Origin: Methylobacterium soli
GTDB lineage: Bacteria; Pseudomonadota; Alphaproteobacteria; Rhizobiales; Beijerinckiaceae
Assembly: GCF_008806385.1 (NCBI RefSeq)
Contig: NZ_VZZK01000019.1
Location: forward strand, 1-64,000
Length of the DNA: 64,000 bases
Direction of reading: 5' to 3'
Part shown: positions 50,292 to 58,637 of the stretch, one piece after another
How positions within the stretch are numbered: the stretch's first letter is position 1
How the letters are laid out: every line of letters starts with the position of its first letter
Program-made: the position numbers and the translations under genes
Notes under the pieces: model-generated
What the model saw: only the letters and a program-made list of their open reading frames with translations
Databases searched by the model: none
Told to the model about the DNA's origin: nothing

Positions 50292-50522
50292 ATGCGTGGG
50301 ATGAATGCGACGTCGCGCCTCCATCAGGAAGAGACGCAGTTCCGGATCATTCTGGCTGCGACCTACCCGTTTTTCCTCGTGGCGGCCCTGGCGCAGCGCC
50401 TGCGGCCGGGCCGGTCGCCGAACCCCACCGCCCCGCCCTCCGGCCTGAGCGCCCGGCGCTCGGTCTTCGGCGAGGCCAAGGCCATGGCGGTCTCGGCCAT
50501 TCCCTTCGCCTTCATGGGCTGA
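50292..50522 (+). CDS. PufQ-like small membrane protein
   Basis: The gene lies between bchZ and pufB, where other purple bacteria carry pufQ, a small protein needed for bacteriochlorophyll delivery to the puf complexes. The 76-residue product from ATG 50292 (ribosome site aggagag) has one membrane segment (FRIILAATYPFFLVAALAQR) and a C-terminal stretch RRSVFGEAKAMAVSAIPFAF. PufQ of Rhodobacter has the same plan (short N-terminus, one helix, E-A near the C-terminus), but residue identity is weak, so I call it PufQ-like only. The second ATG at 50301 is an alternative start. Confidence 0.6.
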   Translation: MRGMNATSRLHQEETQFRIILAATYPFFLVAALAQRLRPGRSPNPTAPPSGLSARRSVFGEAKAMAVSAIPFAFMG

Positions 50523-50662
50523 GCCCGAGGCGGCCAAAACGCTTCCGTCGGGTGACCGGGTACCGGTGACCAGGTGGAAGTGCTGCCGGGGCGAGCATGC
50601 CGCCCGGCATCACCCGCCGCGCTCCCCGGGAGCGCGGCCAGCCAAAGCGGAGGTATCGATCG

Positions 50663-50890
50663 ATGGCCGGTGGAATTGAACGACCCAGCAGCCTGTCCGG
50701 GCTGACGGAACCCGAAGCCAAGGAGTTCCACGCGATCTTCTTGACGAGCTTCATCATCTTCACGGCGATCGCCGTGGTCGCCCACATCCTCGTCTGGATG
50801 TGGCGCCCGTGGTTGCCTGGACCCAAGGGCTACGCCGCCCTGGACAGCATGACGAGCGCCGCCCACGGCCTCGTCTCGCTGATCTCCTGA
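50663..50890 (+). CDS. pufB: Light-harvesting LH1 beta chain
   Basis: PufB is the beta polypeptide of the core antenna ring. The 75-residue product has the LH beta pattern: [20 protein letters not shown] with His23, then [16 protein letters not shown], in which His41 binds bacteriochlorophyll. The C-terminus ([20 protein letters not shown]) is about 20 residues longer than in Rhodobacter, an unusual extension. The ribosome site is gcggagg. The gene starts the pufBALMC set. Confidence 0.95.
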   Translation: MAGGIERPSSLSGLTEPEAKEFHAIFLTSFIIFTAIAVVAHILVWMWRPWLPGPKGYAALDSMTSAAHGLVSLIS

Positions 50891-50903
50891 GGAGGAGCAC
50901 ACC

Positions 50904-51089
50904 ATGCACAAGGTTTGGCTTCTCTTCGATCCCCGGCGCACCCTCGTGGCGCTCTTCACCTTCCTGTTCGTCCTGGCCCTGCTGATCCACTTCATCCTGC
51001 TCAGCACCGACCGGTTCAACTGGCTCGAAGGCCCGAAGGCGCCCAAGACCGCGATCTCGCTGCAGATCGTGACGCCCACACCGGCGTGA
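50904..51089 (+). CDS. pufA: Light-harvesting LH1 alpha chain
   Basis: The 61-residue alpha polypeptide has the usual start [20 protein letters not shown], and the bacteriochlorophyll ligand His29 within [21 protein letters not shown] strong ribosome site (aggaggag) lies in the 13-bp gap after pufB. Confidence 0.97.
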   Translation: MHKVWLLFDPRRTLVALFTFLFVLALLIHFILLSTDRFNWLEGPKAPKTAISLQIVTPTPA

Positions 51090-51123
51090 CGCCGGCTCTG
51101 GCGTGACCGAGGCATCGGTTCCC

Positions 51124-51154
51124 GGCCGGCGCGCGCGCCGCCCGGGGGCCGGCC
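51124..51154 (+). other. Stem-loop in the pufA-pufL gap
   Basis: A 7-bp perfect stem (ggccggc with gccggcc) with a GC-rich inner part. In Rhodobacter, hairpins in this gap slow decay of pufBA mRNA and raise antenna-to-reaction-centre ratio. The position here fits such a role; the 216-bp gap contains no gene. Confidence 0.5.
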
Positions 51155-51305
51155 GCCACCCCGAGACCAGCAGCGGACGGAGGCGCGGGTGACCGCCCCC
51201 GCCCGCAGCGACCCCGCGAGCGGCCGCGCGATGCGCGCGCTCGCCTGTTCCGGTGGCGAACCGGCCCCGTTCGCCTGAACCGCTTCCGCCCGGAGGGTAC
51301 CCGCG

Positions 51306-52130
51306 ATGGCGATGCTGAGCTTCGAAAAGAAATACCGCGTCCGCGGCGGCACGCTCGTCGGCGGAGACCTGTTCGATTTCTGGGTGGGACCGTTCTATGT
51401 CGGGTTCTTCGGCGTCACGACGCTGTTCTTCTCGGTGCTCGGCACGGCCTTGATCCTGTACGGCGCCGCGATCGGCCCGACCTGGAACATCTGGCAGATC
51501 AACATCGCCCCGCCCGACATCAAGTACGGCCTGGCGCTCGCCCCCCTGAAGGAGGGCGGCCTGTGGCAGCTCATCACCTTCTGCGCCATCGGGGCGTTCT
51601 GCTCCTGGGCGCTGCGGGAGGTCGAGATCTGCCGCAAGCTCGGCATCGGCTACCACGTGCCCTTCGCCTTCTCGGTGGCGATCTTCGCCTACGTGACGCT
51701 GGTGGTGATCCGCCCCTTCCTGATGGGCGCCTGGGGCCACGGATTCCCCTACGGCATCCTGAGCCACCTCGATTGGGTCTCGAACACCGGCTACCAGTAC
51801 CTGCACTTCCACTACAATCCGGCGCACATGCTGGCGGTGTCGTTCTTCTTCACGACGACCTTCGCGCTCTCGCTCCACGGCTCGCTGATCCTGTCCTCGA
51901 CCAATCCGCCGAAGGGCGAGGTGGTGAAGACGCCCGAGCACGAGGACACCTTCTTCCGCGACACCATCGGCTACTCCATCGGCACGCTCGGCATCCACCG
52001 CCTCGGCCTGTTCCTGGCCCTGTCGGCGGGCTTCTGGAGCGCCGTCTGCATCGTGCTCAGCGGGCCGTTCTGGACGCAGGGTTGGCCGGAATGGTGGGGC
52101 TGGTGGCTGAACCTGCCGGTCTGGCGCTGA
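51306..52130 (+). CDS. pufL: Photosynthetic reaction centre L subunit
   Basis: The 274-residue product has five membrane helices and the invariant features: start [37 protein letters not shown], the special-pair region [20 protein letters not shown] with the bacteriochlorophyll His, and [20 protein letters not shown] with the iron His. It starts after a good ribosome site (ggagggta) and is followed by pufM after 15 bp. Confidence 0.98.
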   Translation: MAMLSFEKKYRVRGGTLVGGDLFDFWVGPFYVGFFGVTTLFFSVLGTALILYGAAIGPTWNIWQINIAPPDIKYGLALAPLKEGGLWQLITFCAIGAFCSWALREVEICRKLGIGYHVPFAFSVAIFAYVTLVVIRPFLMGAWGHGFPYGILSHLDWVSNTGYQYLHFHYNPAHMLAVSFFFTTTFALSLHGSLILSSTNPPKGEVVKTPEHEDTFFRDTIGYSIGTLGIHRLGLFLALSAGFWSAVCIVLSGPFWTQGWPEWWGWWLNLPVWR

Positions 52131-52145
52131 GGGGGAGGGCGGGCA

Positions 52146-53123
52146 ATGGCCTATTACCAGAACATCTTCACACAGGTGCAGGTCCGGCCGGTCGAGCCCG
52201 AGATGGGCGTGCCGGTCGCGGTCGACGAGCGCTGGGGCACGCCGTTCCACAGCTACCTGATGGGGCTGATCGGCAACGCGCAGGTCGGTCCGATCTATAT
52301 CGGCTATCTCGGGGCGCTCTCCTTCGCCTGCGGCCTGATCGCCTTCGAGATCATCGGGCTCAACATGTGGGCCTCGGTGAACTGGGACCCGGTGCAGTTC
52401 GTGCGCCAGCTCCCCTGGCTCGCCCTGGAGCCGCCGCGCCCGCAATACGGCCTCAAGATCCTGCCACCGCTCAACGAGGGCGGCTGGTGGCTCATCGCCG
52501 GCTTCTTCCTCACCGCCTCGATCCTGCTCTGGTGGGTGCGGCTCTACCGGCGGGCCCGGGCGCTCGGCCTCGGCACCCATGTGCCCTGGGCCTTCGCCAG
52601 CGCCATCTGGCTCTACCTCGTCCTCGGCTTCATCCGGCCGATCATGATGGGTTCGTGGAGCGAGGCCGTGCCCTTCGGGATCTTCCCGCACCTCGATTGG
52701 ACGGCCGCCTTCTCGCTGCGCTACGGCAACCTCTTCTACAACCCGTTCCACATGCTCTCGATCGTCTTCCTGTACGGGTCGACGCTGCTCTTCGCCATGC
52801 ACGGGGCGACCATCCTGGCGACGAGCCGCTACGGCTCGGAGCGTGAGATCGACCAGATCGTCAACCGCGGCACCGCCACCGAGCGCGCCGCCCTGTTCTG
52901 GCGCTGGACCATGGGCTTTAACGCCACCATGGAATCGGTGCACCGCTGGGCCTGGTGGTTCGCCGTCCTGACGACGCTGACGGGCGGCATCGGCATCCTG
53001 CTCACCGGCACGGTCGTGGACAACTGGTACCTCTGGGCGGTCAAGCACGGCGTCGCCCCGTCCTATCCCCACATCTACGGTCCGATCGTCGATCCCCTCA
53101 GCGCGCCCGGAGGGACGCCATGA
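52146..53123 (+). CDS. pufM: Photosynthetic reaction centre M subunit
   Basis: The 325-residue partner of PufL has five helices, [20 protein letters not shown] with the pair and accessory-chlorophyll ligands, and [20 protein letters not shown] with the non-haem iron His. The ribosome site is strong (gagggggagggcggg). The stop overlaps the start of pufC by 4 bp. Confidence 0.98.
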   Translation: MAYYQNIFTQVQVRPVEPEMGVPVAVDERWGTPFHSYLMGLIGNAQVGPIYIGYLGALSFACGLIAFEIIGLNMWASVNWDPVQFVRQLPWLALEPPRPQYGLKILPPLNEGGWWLIAGFFLTASILLWWVRLYRRARALGLGTHVPWAFASAIWLYLVLGFIRPIMMGSWSEAVPFGIFPHLDWTAAFSLRYGNLFYNPFHMLSIVFLYGSTLLFAMHGATILATSRYGSEREIDQIVNRGTATERAALFWRWTMGFNATMESVHRWAWWFAVLTTLTGGIGILLTGTVVDNWYLWAVKHGVAPSYPHIYGPIVDPLSAPGGTP

Positions 53124-54304
53124 AGCCTGTCCTCGGAGTTGCGGGCGCCGTCGCCGCGCTCTTTCTCACCATCGCGATGTTCGGGACGGCGGGATGGACC
53201 CGCCCCCCGCTCGCCGTCAGCCAGAACGGCTTCCGCGGCACCGGCATGGACCAGGTCGAGTCCCGGGCGGACGCGATCGCGGTCAAGGCCGAGAACGTGG
53301 CGCCGGCGCCGGCGGACCCGGCCGAGCCCGGGGGTGAACTCGCCGGCAAGACCTACGAGAACGTCAAGGTCCTGCAGAACCTGACCACGAACGAGTTCAA
53401 CCGTCTGATGGTCTCGATGACGGAGTGGGTCAGCCCGGAACAGGGCTGCACCTATTGCCACAACACCGAGAACATGGCCGATGACAGCCTCTACCAGAAG
53501 CGCGTCGCCCGGCGCATGCTGCAGATGACCCAGCACATCAACAGCACCTGGAAGGAGAGCCACGTCCACGACGTCGGCGTCACCTGCTACACCTGCCATC
53601 GCGGCCAGCCCGTCCCCGCCAACGTCTGGTTCACGGATCCGGGCCCGAACGCGACCTCGGGCTTCATCCCCCGCAACAACGGCCAGAACCTCGCCAAACC
53701 CTCCGTCGGCCTCAGCTCGCTGCCCTACGACACCCTGACCGAGTTCCTCGGCCAGAAGGAGATCGACAACAACGTCATCCGGGTGAACGCGACCACGGCG
53801 CTCCCCACGGGCAAGGGCAAGCCGATCCAGGCGGCGGAGAAGACCTACGGCCTGATGATCCACATGTCGCAGGGGCTGGGGGTGAATTGCACCTTCTGCC
53901 ACAACACCCGGGCGATCTCGAACTGGTCCGAGAGCACGCCCCAGCGTGTCGCGGCCTGGCACGGCATCCGGATGGTGCGCGACCTCAACGGCAACTACCT
54001 CGAGCCGCTGCTCTCGACCTTCCCGCGCAACCGCCTCGGCGCGCTGGGCGACGTGCCGAAGGTGAACTGCACCACCTGCCACAACGGCGTGAGCAAGCCC
54101 CTGAACGGCGCCCACGTGGTGGAGACGTATCCGGAGCTCGCCGGGCCCGTGGTGGCGGAAGCACCGACCGGCGCGGCAGTCCCGGCGCCGGCACCCGCGA
54201 GCCCAATGCCGGCAAGCCCCGTGCCTGCGAGCCCGATGCCGGCAAGTCCTGCGCCTGCGAGCCCCGTGCCCGCCAACCCGGCGCCCGACGCGCCGAAACC
54301 CTGA
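53120..54304 (+). CDS. pufC: Reaction-centre tetrahaem cytochrome c subunit
   Basis: PufC re-reduces the photo-oxidised special pair from the periplasm. The 394-residue product has four c-type haem sites: C110-TYCH, C156-YTCH, C257-TFCH and C317-TTCH. The N-terminus ([19 protein letters not shown]) is a membrane anchor without a lipobox Cys, so it is probably uncleaved. The last 50 residues are an Ala/Ser/Pro/Met tail with ASPMP and ASPVP pentads, absent from the Rhodobacter/Blastochloris type. It overlaps pufM by 4 bp (ATGA). Confidence 0.97.
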   Translation: MKPVLGVAGAVAALFLTIAMFGTAGWTRPPLAVSQNGFRGTGMDQVESRADAIAVKAENVAPAPADPAEPGGELAGKTYENVKVLQNLTTNEFNRLMVSMTEWVSPEQGCTYCHNTENMADDSLYQKRVARRMLQMTQHINSTWKESHVHDVGVTCYTCHRGQPVPANVWFTDPGPNATSGFIPRNNGQNLAKPSVGLSSLPYDTLTEFLGQKEIDNNVIRVNATTALPTGKGKPIQAAEKTYGLMIHMSQGLGVNCTFCHNTRAISNWSESTPQRVAAWHGIRMVRDLNGNYLEPLLSTFPRNRLGALGDVPKVNCTTCHNGVSKPLNGAHVVETYPELAGPVVAEAPTGAAVPAPAPASPMPASPVPASPMPASPAPASPVPANPAPDAPKP

Positions 54305-54335
54305 TCCGCCGGATCGGGACCACACACAGTCTCAG

Positions 54336-54370
54336 CGGCCGCCGGAATCCTCTCCGGCGGCCGTTGCCTT
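54336..54370 (+). terminator. Terminator of the puf operon
   Basis: A perfect 11-bp stem (cggccgccgga with tccggcggccg), a 6-base loop, then ttgcctt. It lies 32 bp after pufC and closes the superoperon. The rest of the 325-base gap to rpmJ shows no gene; it should carry the rpmJ promoter. Confidence 0.78.
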
Positions 54371-54629
54371 GCGCGGGGCATCGCGGCGAGAACACGGGCG
54401 AATAGGCATTCAGGGCTCTCTTCGAACGCCGCCCGAGCCTCGTCCCCCGCGCCGCGCCGCGCATCGCGCCAAGTCTTGCCTTCCAAGTCTTGCCTTGACG
54501 GGGCGAATCCTGATAAGGGAGCCGCCTTTCCGCGATGTGTCAGCTGCCATCGCCGGGGATGCCGTGAGGCGCCCCCGTCCCCGAGACTCTTTGCATGGGC
54601 GGCCGGCCTCCACCGCGCCGAGTAAGACG

Positions 54630-54755
54630 ATGAAGATTCGCAACTCGCTGAAGTCGCTCCGCGGCCGGCACCGTGACAACCAGCTCGTGCGTCGCAAGGG
54701 CCGGGTCTACGTCATCAACAAGACCCAGAAGCGCTTCAAGGCCCGCCAGGGCTGA
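54630..54755 (+). CDS. rpmJ: 50S ribosomal protein L36
   Basis: The 41-residue product is the long, zinc-free (C-minus) form, [20 protein letters not shown] onward, with none of the usual zinc cysteines. That form is common in alphaproteobacteria. It is too short for most gene finders but the sequence is unmistakable. A long open frame upstream in the same frame has no coding character. Confidence 0.96.
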   Translation: MKIRNSLKSLRGRHRDNQLVRRKGRVYVINKTQKRFKARQG

Positions 54756-54763
54756 GCTTGGCT

Positions 54764-54788
54764 CGCGCCCGCCGCATTGGCGGGCGCG
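54764..54788 (+). terminator. Hairpin after rpmJ
   Basis: A perfect 10-bp stem (cgcgcccgcc with ggcgggcgcg) and a 5-base loop, 8 bp after the rpmJ stop. It lacks a T-run, so termination is uncertain. Confidence 0.45.
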
Positions 54789-54852
54789 CCACCGGCAACA
54801 CGCGGCAAGCGAGCGCGTTGACGCGCTTGCGCGAGGGGCACAAGCTCCCCGG

Positions 54853-55506
54853 ATGCTGCGCTTTGTCCCGCTCCCCCTCGCGGCGGCCCTCCTGGCCGCC
54901 TCGATCTCCGCCCAGGCGGCCCCGTCCGGCACCCTCCTGCGCGATGGCCAGGGCCGTGAAGGCGCCGGCGAGTCCCGGACTGGCGAGGCCAGACCCGGTG
55001 AGGCCAGGCCCGCCAAGCCGCAGCCGCCGGCCAGCCTGGACGAGCTCTACGACCGGCTGAAGAGCGCCGAGGATCCGGCCGAGGCCAAGGGCATCTCCAA
55101 GCTCATCGAGCGCCGCCTCGACCGCTCCGGTAGCGCCACGGCCGACCTGCTGACCGAGCGCGCGCGCCAGGCGATGTCGACGCAGGACCTGCCCCTCGCG
55201 GCCGAGCTGATGGACCGCGTCACCGCCCTCGAACCCGCCTGGGCCGAGGGCTGGAACCGGCGGGCAACGATCTTCTGGATGCTCTCCGACAAATACGCCG
55301 CCATCGCCGACCTGCAACGCACCCTGGTGCTGGAGCCGCGCCATTTCGAGGCCTGGGCGGCCCTTGGCCGGATCTATCAATCCGTCGATGACAAGCGGCG
55401 GGCCCTCGAATGCTTCCGGCGCGCCTCCGCCCTCTATCCGCGGATGGAGAAGCTGCAGGACGCCATCGATCGACTCACCCCCGAGGTCGACGGCCGCGAA
55501 CTCTGA
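54853..55506 (+). CDS. Periplasmic TPR-repeat protein
   Basis: The 217-residue product from ATG 54853 has a signal peptide (MLRFVPLPLAAALLAASISA, cleavage near AQA), a Gly/Arg/Glu-rich spacer, and then TPR units: LAAELMDRVTALEPAWAEGW, KYAAIADLQRTLVLEPRHFE and KRRALECFRRASALYPRMEK. TPR proteins act in protein assembly; no partner is visible. The stop overlaps the start of the hydrolase gene by one base (TGATG). Confidence 0.9.
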   Translation: MLRFVPLPLAAALLAASISAQAAPSGTLLRDGQGREGAGESRTGEARPGEARPAKPQPPASLDELYDRLKSAEDPAEAKGISKLIERRLDRSGSATADLLTERARQAMSTQDLPLAAELMDRVTALEPAWAEGWNRRATIFWMLSDKYAAIADLQRTLVLEPRHFEAWAALGRIYQSVDDKRRALECFRRASALYPRMEKLQDAIDRLTPEVDGREL

Positions 55507-56519
55507 TGGTCGCCCTGAATGCGCTCGCGGCGCTCCTCGGCCTCGCGGCGGCTTTGGTCGGCGCGGTTCTCGCGGCCGGCGCCCTCGCGACTTTGATCAT
55601 CACCCTGCGGGTCGGGGCGCAGCATCCGCCCGCCGGCCCCTTCGTGGCTGTCACGGGCGGGCGCCTCGCCACGATCGAGGCCGGGCCCCGCGAGGGCGCG
55701 CGGGGCACCGTGGTGCTGCTGCACGGGGCATCCGCCAACGCCGCCGATCCGATGGAGGGCGTCGGGCGCACCCTGGCCGCGCGGGGATTCCGGGTCATCG
55801 CCTTCGATCGTCCCGGCTTCGGCTGGAGCGACCGCCTCGCGGGGGCCGGTGCCGCCGGCCCCGCCCCGCAGGGCGCCGCCATCGCGGAGGCCCTGGAACG
55901 CCTCGGGATCGGCCCGGCAATCGTGCTCGGGCATTCCTGGGCCGGCGCCCTCGCCCTCAGCCTCGCCCTCGATTACCCGGAGCGGGTCGCCGGCCTCGTG
56001 CTGGTCGCGCCGGTCGCGCGGCCGTTCCCGCCGCGGGGCGCGATTCCCTGGTATCTACGGCTGGCCGTGCAACCGCCGGTCGCCTGGCTGCTGAGCCGCA
56101 CGCTCGCCGCGCCGGTCGGGCTCCAATTCCTCGCGGGGGCCGCCCGAACGGTCTTCGCCCCGCAGGCCGCGAGCCCGGATTACCTCGCGCGCAGCCGGGC
56201 CTCCCTGGTGCTCCGGCCCGGGACCATGCTGGCGAACGTGCAGGACCTCATCGGTCTCGGGCCGGCGCTCGAGGCCCTGAGCCCGCGCTACGAAACCCTT
56301 CGGGTTCCCACCGTGATCGTGGCGGGCGGGGCCGATCCGGTGGTGCGCACGGACCAGCAGGCGGAGCCGCTCGCCGCCGCAATCCCCGGCGCGCGCCTCG
56401 TCGTGCTGCCCGGCATCGGCCACATGGTGCAGTACGTGGCGGCCGACGCCCTCGCGACGGAGGTCTCACGCCTGGCGGACCGCCTCGCGGATCGGGCCGC
56501 GGAACCGGCGGCCCCTTGA
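55506..56519 (+). CDS. Alpha/beta-hydrolase with N-terminal membrane anchor
   Basis: The 337-residue product begins with a hydrophobic segment (about 5-35) that should anchor it in the membrane. The hydrolase core has the oxyanion-type VVLLHGASANAADPM, AFDRPGFGWSDR, nucleophile LGHSWAGALAL, acid AGGADPVVR and base His in LPGIGHMVQY. The substrate is unknown. ATG 55506 is one base inside the TPR gene stop, so both are co-translated. Confidence 0.88.
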   Translation: MVALNALAALLGLAAALVGAVLAAGALATLIITLRVGAQHPPAGPFVAVTGGRLATIEAGPREGARGTVVLLHGASANAADPMEGVGRTLAARGFRVIAFDRPGFGWSDRLAGAGAAGPAPQGAAIAEALERLGIGPAIVLGHSWAGALALSLALDYPERVAGLVLVAPVARPFPPRGAIPWYLRLAVQPPVAWLLSRTLAAPVGLQFLAGAARTVFAPQAASPDYLARSRASLVLRPGTMLANVQDLIGLGPALEALSPRYETLRVPTVIVAGGADPVVRTDQQAEPLAAAIPGARLVVLPGIGHMVQYVAADALATEVSRLADRLADRAAEPAAP

Positions 56520-56523
56520 GCGT

Positions 56524-56542
56524 CCCCGGGGCGAACCCGGGG
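56524..56542. terminator. Hairpin between convergent hydrolase and pyk genes
   Basis: A 7-bp stem (ccccggg with cccgggg) and loop gcgaa in the 32-base gap between two convergent genes. There is no T-run, so it is only a candidate. Confidence 0.35.
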
Positions 56543-56551
56543 GGCGAAGCC

Positions 56552-58000
56552 TCAGGCCTTGGCGGCGTGTTCGCGGGTGATGAAGGCGATGCGCACGAGG
56601 TTGGTGGCCCCGGGCGTTCCGAAGGGGACGCCCGCCACCACGATCACCCGGTCGCCGATCTCGGCGAAGCGCTCGCGCACGGCGAATTTCGCCGCCCGGA
56701 ACGCCATGTCGTCGACGTCGCTCGCGTCGTTGGTGACGATCGGGTGCGTGCCCCAGGCCATGGCGAGGCGGCGCGCCGTCTCGCGCTTCGGCGTCAGGGC
56801 GATCACGCTGGCATTCGGGCGTGAGCGCGCGAGGCGCAAGGCCGTCGAGCCCGAATGCGTCCAGGCCATGATGGCGTTGAGACCGAGCGCATCGACCATC
56901 TGGTGGGCGGCGGCCGCGATGGCGTCGGCCGCGGTGGCCTCGGGATCCGAGCGCTGGGCGGTCAGGATCGTCCAGTAGAGGGCGTCCTTCTCGACCTGCT
57001 CGGCGATGCGGCTCATGGTCGAGATCGCCTCGATCGGGAAGGCGCCGGACGCGCTCTCGGCCGAGAGCATCACGGCATCCGCGCCCTCGTAGACGGCGGT
57101 CGCCACGTCCGAGACCTCGGCGCGGGTCGGGACGGGCGCCGTGATCATCGATTCGAGCATCTGCGTCGCGACGACCACGGGCTTGCCGAGGCGGCGGGCG
57201 CCGCGGGTGATGCGCTTCTGGACGCCGGGCACCTGTTCGAGGGGCATCTCGACGCCGAGATCGCCGCGCGCGACCATCAGGCCGTCCGAGACCTCCATGA
57301 TCTCGTCGAGGCGGGTCAGCGCCTGCGGCTTCTCGATCTTGGCCATCACCAGGGCGCGCCCGGCACAGACCTTCTTGACCTCCGCGACGTCCTCAGGTCG
57401 CTGCACGAAGGAGACGGCGATCCAGTCGGCACCGGCATTGAGGCCGGCCTCGAGGTCCGAGCGGTCCTTCTCGGTCATCGCCGGCATCGGGATGACGGTG
57501 TGGGGCAGGGAGACGCCCTTGCGGTTCGAGATGCGGCCGCCGACCTCGACGCGGGTCACGGCGCGGCCCTCGCTCACCTCCGTCACGGTGAGGCGCAGCT
57601 TGCCGTCATCGATGATGACGGAATGGCCGGGCTCCAGCGCCGAGAGGATCTCGGGATGGGGCAGGTAGACCCGGTTCACGTCGCCGGGGGTCTGATCGCT
57701 GTCGAAGGCGAAGCTCGCGCCGTTCTCCAGCATGGCGCTGCCCTCCGCGAAGGCACCGACGCGCAGCTTCGGGCCCTGCAGGTCGACCAGGATCGCGATC
57801 GGGCGCTTGGCCTCGCGCTCGATGGCGCGGATCACCTCGATCTTCTCGGGCAGCCGCTCGCGGGGCAGGTGGCTCATGTTGAGGCGGAAGACGTCGGCGC
57901 CGGCATGGAACAGCTTCGCGATCATCTCCGGGGTGTCGGAAGCCGGCCCCAGAGTGGCGACGATCTTCGTGCGGCGTGAGCGTTTCAATCCGGCCTCCAT
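56552..58000 (-). CDS. pyk: Pyruvate kinase
   Basis: Pyk makes pyruvate and ATP from phosphoenolpyruvate. The 482-residue product starts MEAGLKRSRRTKIVATLGPA, then VFRLNMSHLPRE, the KIEKPQALTRLDEIMEVSDG active-site Lys/Glu signature, VARGDLGVEMPLEQVP, ATQMLESMITAPVPTRAEVS and ends with the C-terminal domain. The standard length and complete active site suggest a working enzyme. It is not in an operon with any other glycolytic gene. Confidence 0.96.
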   Translation of the reverse strand: MEAGLKRSRRTKIVATLGPASDTPEMIAKLFHAGADVFRLNMSHLPRERLPEKIEVIRAIEREAKRPIAILVDLQGPKLRVGAFAEGSAMLENGASFAFDSDQTPGDVNRVYLPHPEILSALEPGHSVIIDDGKLRLTVTEVSEGRAVTRVEVGGRISNRKGVSLPHTVIPMPAMTEKDRSDLEAGLNAGADWIAVSFVQRPEDVAEVKKVCAGRALVMAKIEKPQALTRLDEIMEVSDGLMVARGDLGVEMPLEQVPGVQKRITRGARRLGKPVVVATQMLESMITAPVPTRAEVSDVATAVYEGADAVMLSAESASGAFPIEAISTMSRIAEQVEKDALYWTILTAQRSDPEATAADAIAAAAHQMVDALGLNAIMAWTHSGSTALRLARSRPNASVIALTPKRETARRLAMAWGTHPIVTNDASDVDDMAFRAAKFAVRERFAEIGDRVIVVAGVPFGTPGATNLVRIAFITREHAAKA

Positions 58001-58154
58001 CAGGCAGCGCGAAGCCCGCCGAATTCATCATTGTCCGGCTTTCGGGGCGCGCGGCCACAAGCACCGGCAGGGCGGCCACGTCAAGCGCGGAGCGCGCGCG
58101 GCCACGGTTTCGAGGGGGTGGGGTGCAGCCCGCGCACGGCCCGCCGGGCCGGCC

Positions 58155-58637
58155 TCAGGGCTGCGGCGCGCCGGGCTGGCTCGGGTCCGTGAGCTGGATC
58201 GTCCAGCTCTTCTGCTCGCCGGTATCGACCTCGAAGAAGCCGTTGCGGTCGTAGCCGCGGGCGAGGCAATCCTCGACGCCACGGATCGTGAACTCGGAAT
58301 CCTTGGTGCACATCAGCGAGCGCCCGCTCCACTCGCCGCCGCGCGTGTAGTCCACCGCGAAGACGTAGTAGAAGCGGGCCGCGAGCGCCCCCTTGAGCAG
58401 GGTCTCGCAGGCCTTCGGGGTGAGATCCCACCAGCCCTCCGTGACCCAGCCCTGCGGGTCCCGGTAGCCGAGCGCGATGCCGACCTTGCTGGGCGTGAGG
58501 TTGCACATGCGCAGATCCGCGCGGGCCGGCACGGGCGCGAGCCCGAACCCGAGGACCAGCGCGGTCGCGAGGGCGTTTCGAAAGGGGGCGAGGGACAAGC
58601 GCCTATCCGACGAGGATGATGCGGCAATCGTTGACAT
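58155..58637 (-). CDS. DUF1036 family exported protein
   Basis: The 160-residue product has a signal peptide (FRNALATALVLGFGLAPVPARA) and a mature DUF1036 domain with LRMCNLTPSKVGIALGYRDP, GWVTEGWWDLTPKACETLL, and FYYVFAVDYTRGGEWSGR, including conserved Cys. ATG 58637 overlaps the gckA stop by 35 bp; a TTG at 58598, just past that stop, is an equally good start. It is coupled to gckA. The family has no known function. Confidence 0.88.
   Translation of the reverse strand: MSTIAASSSSDRRLSLAPFRNALATALVLGFGLAPVPARADLRMCNLTPSKVGIALGYRDPQGWVTEGWWDLTPKACETLLKGALAARFYYVFAVDYTRGGEWSGRSLMCTKDSEFTIRGVEDCLARGYDRNGFFEVDTGEQKSWTIQLTDPSQPGAPQP

Noticed and set aside
50760-53072. 770-codon minus-strand frame opposite pufB, pufA, pufL and pufM
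   Set aside because: Antisense of four certain genes; it has no recognisable domain.
53040-53130. A pufX gene between pufM and pufC
   Set aside because: The pufM stop and the pufC start overlap by 4 bp, leaving no room for one.
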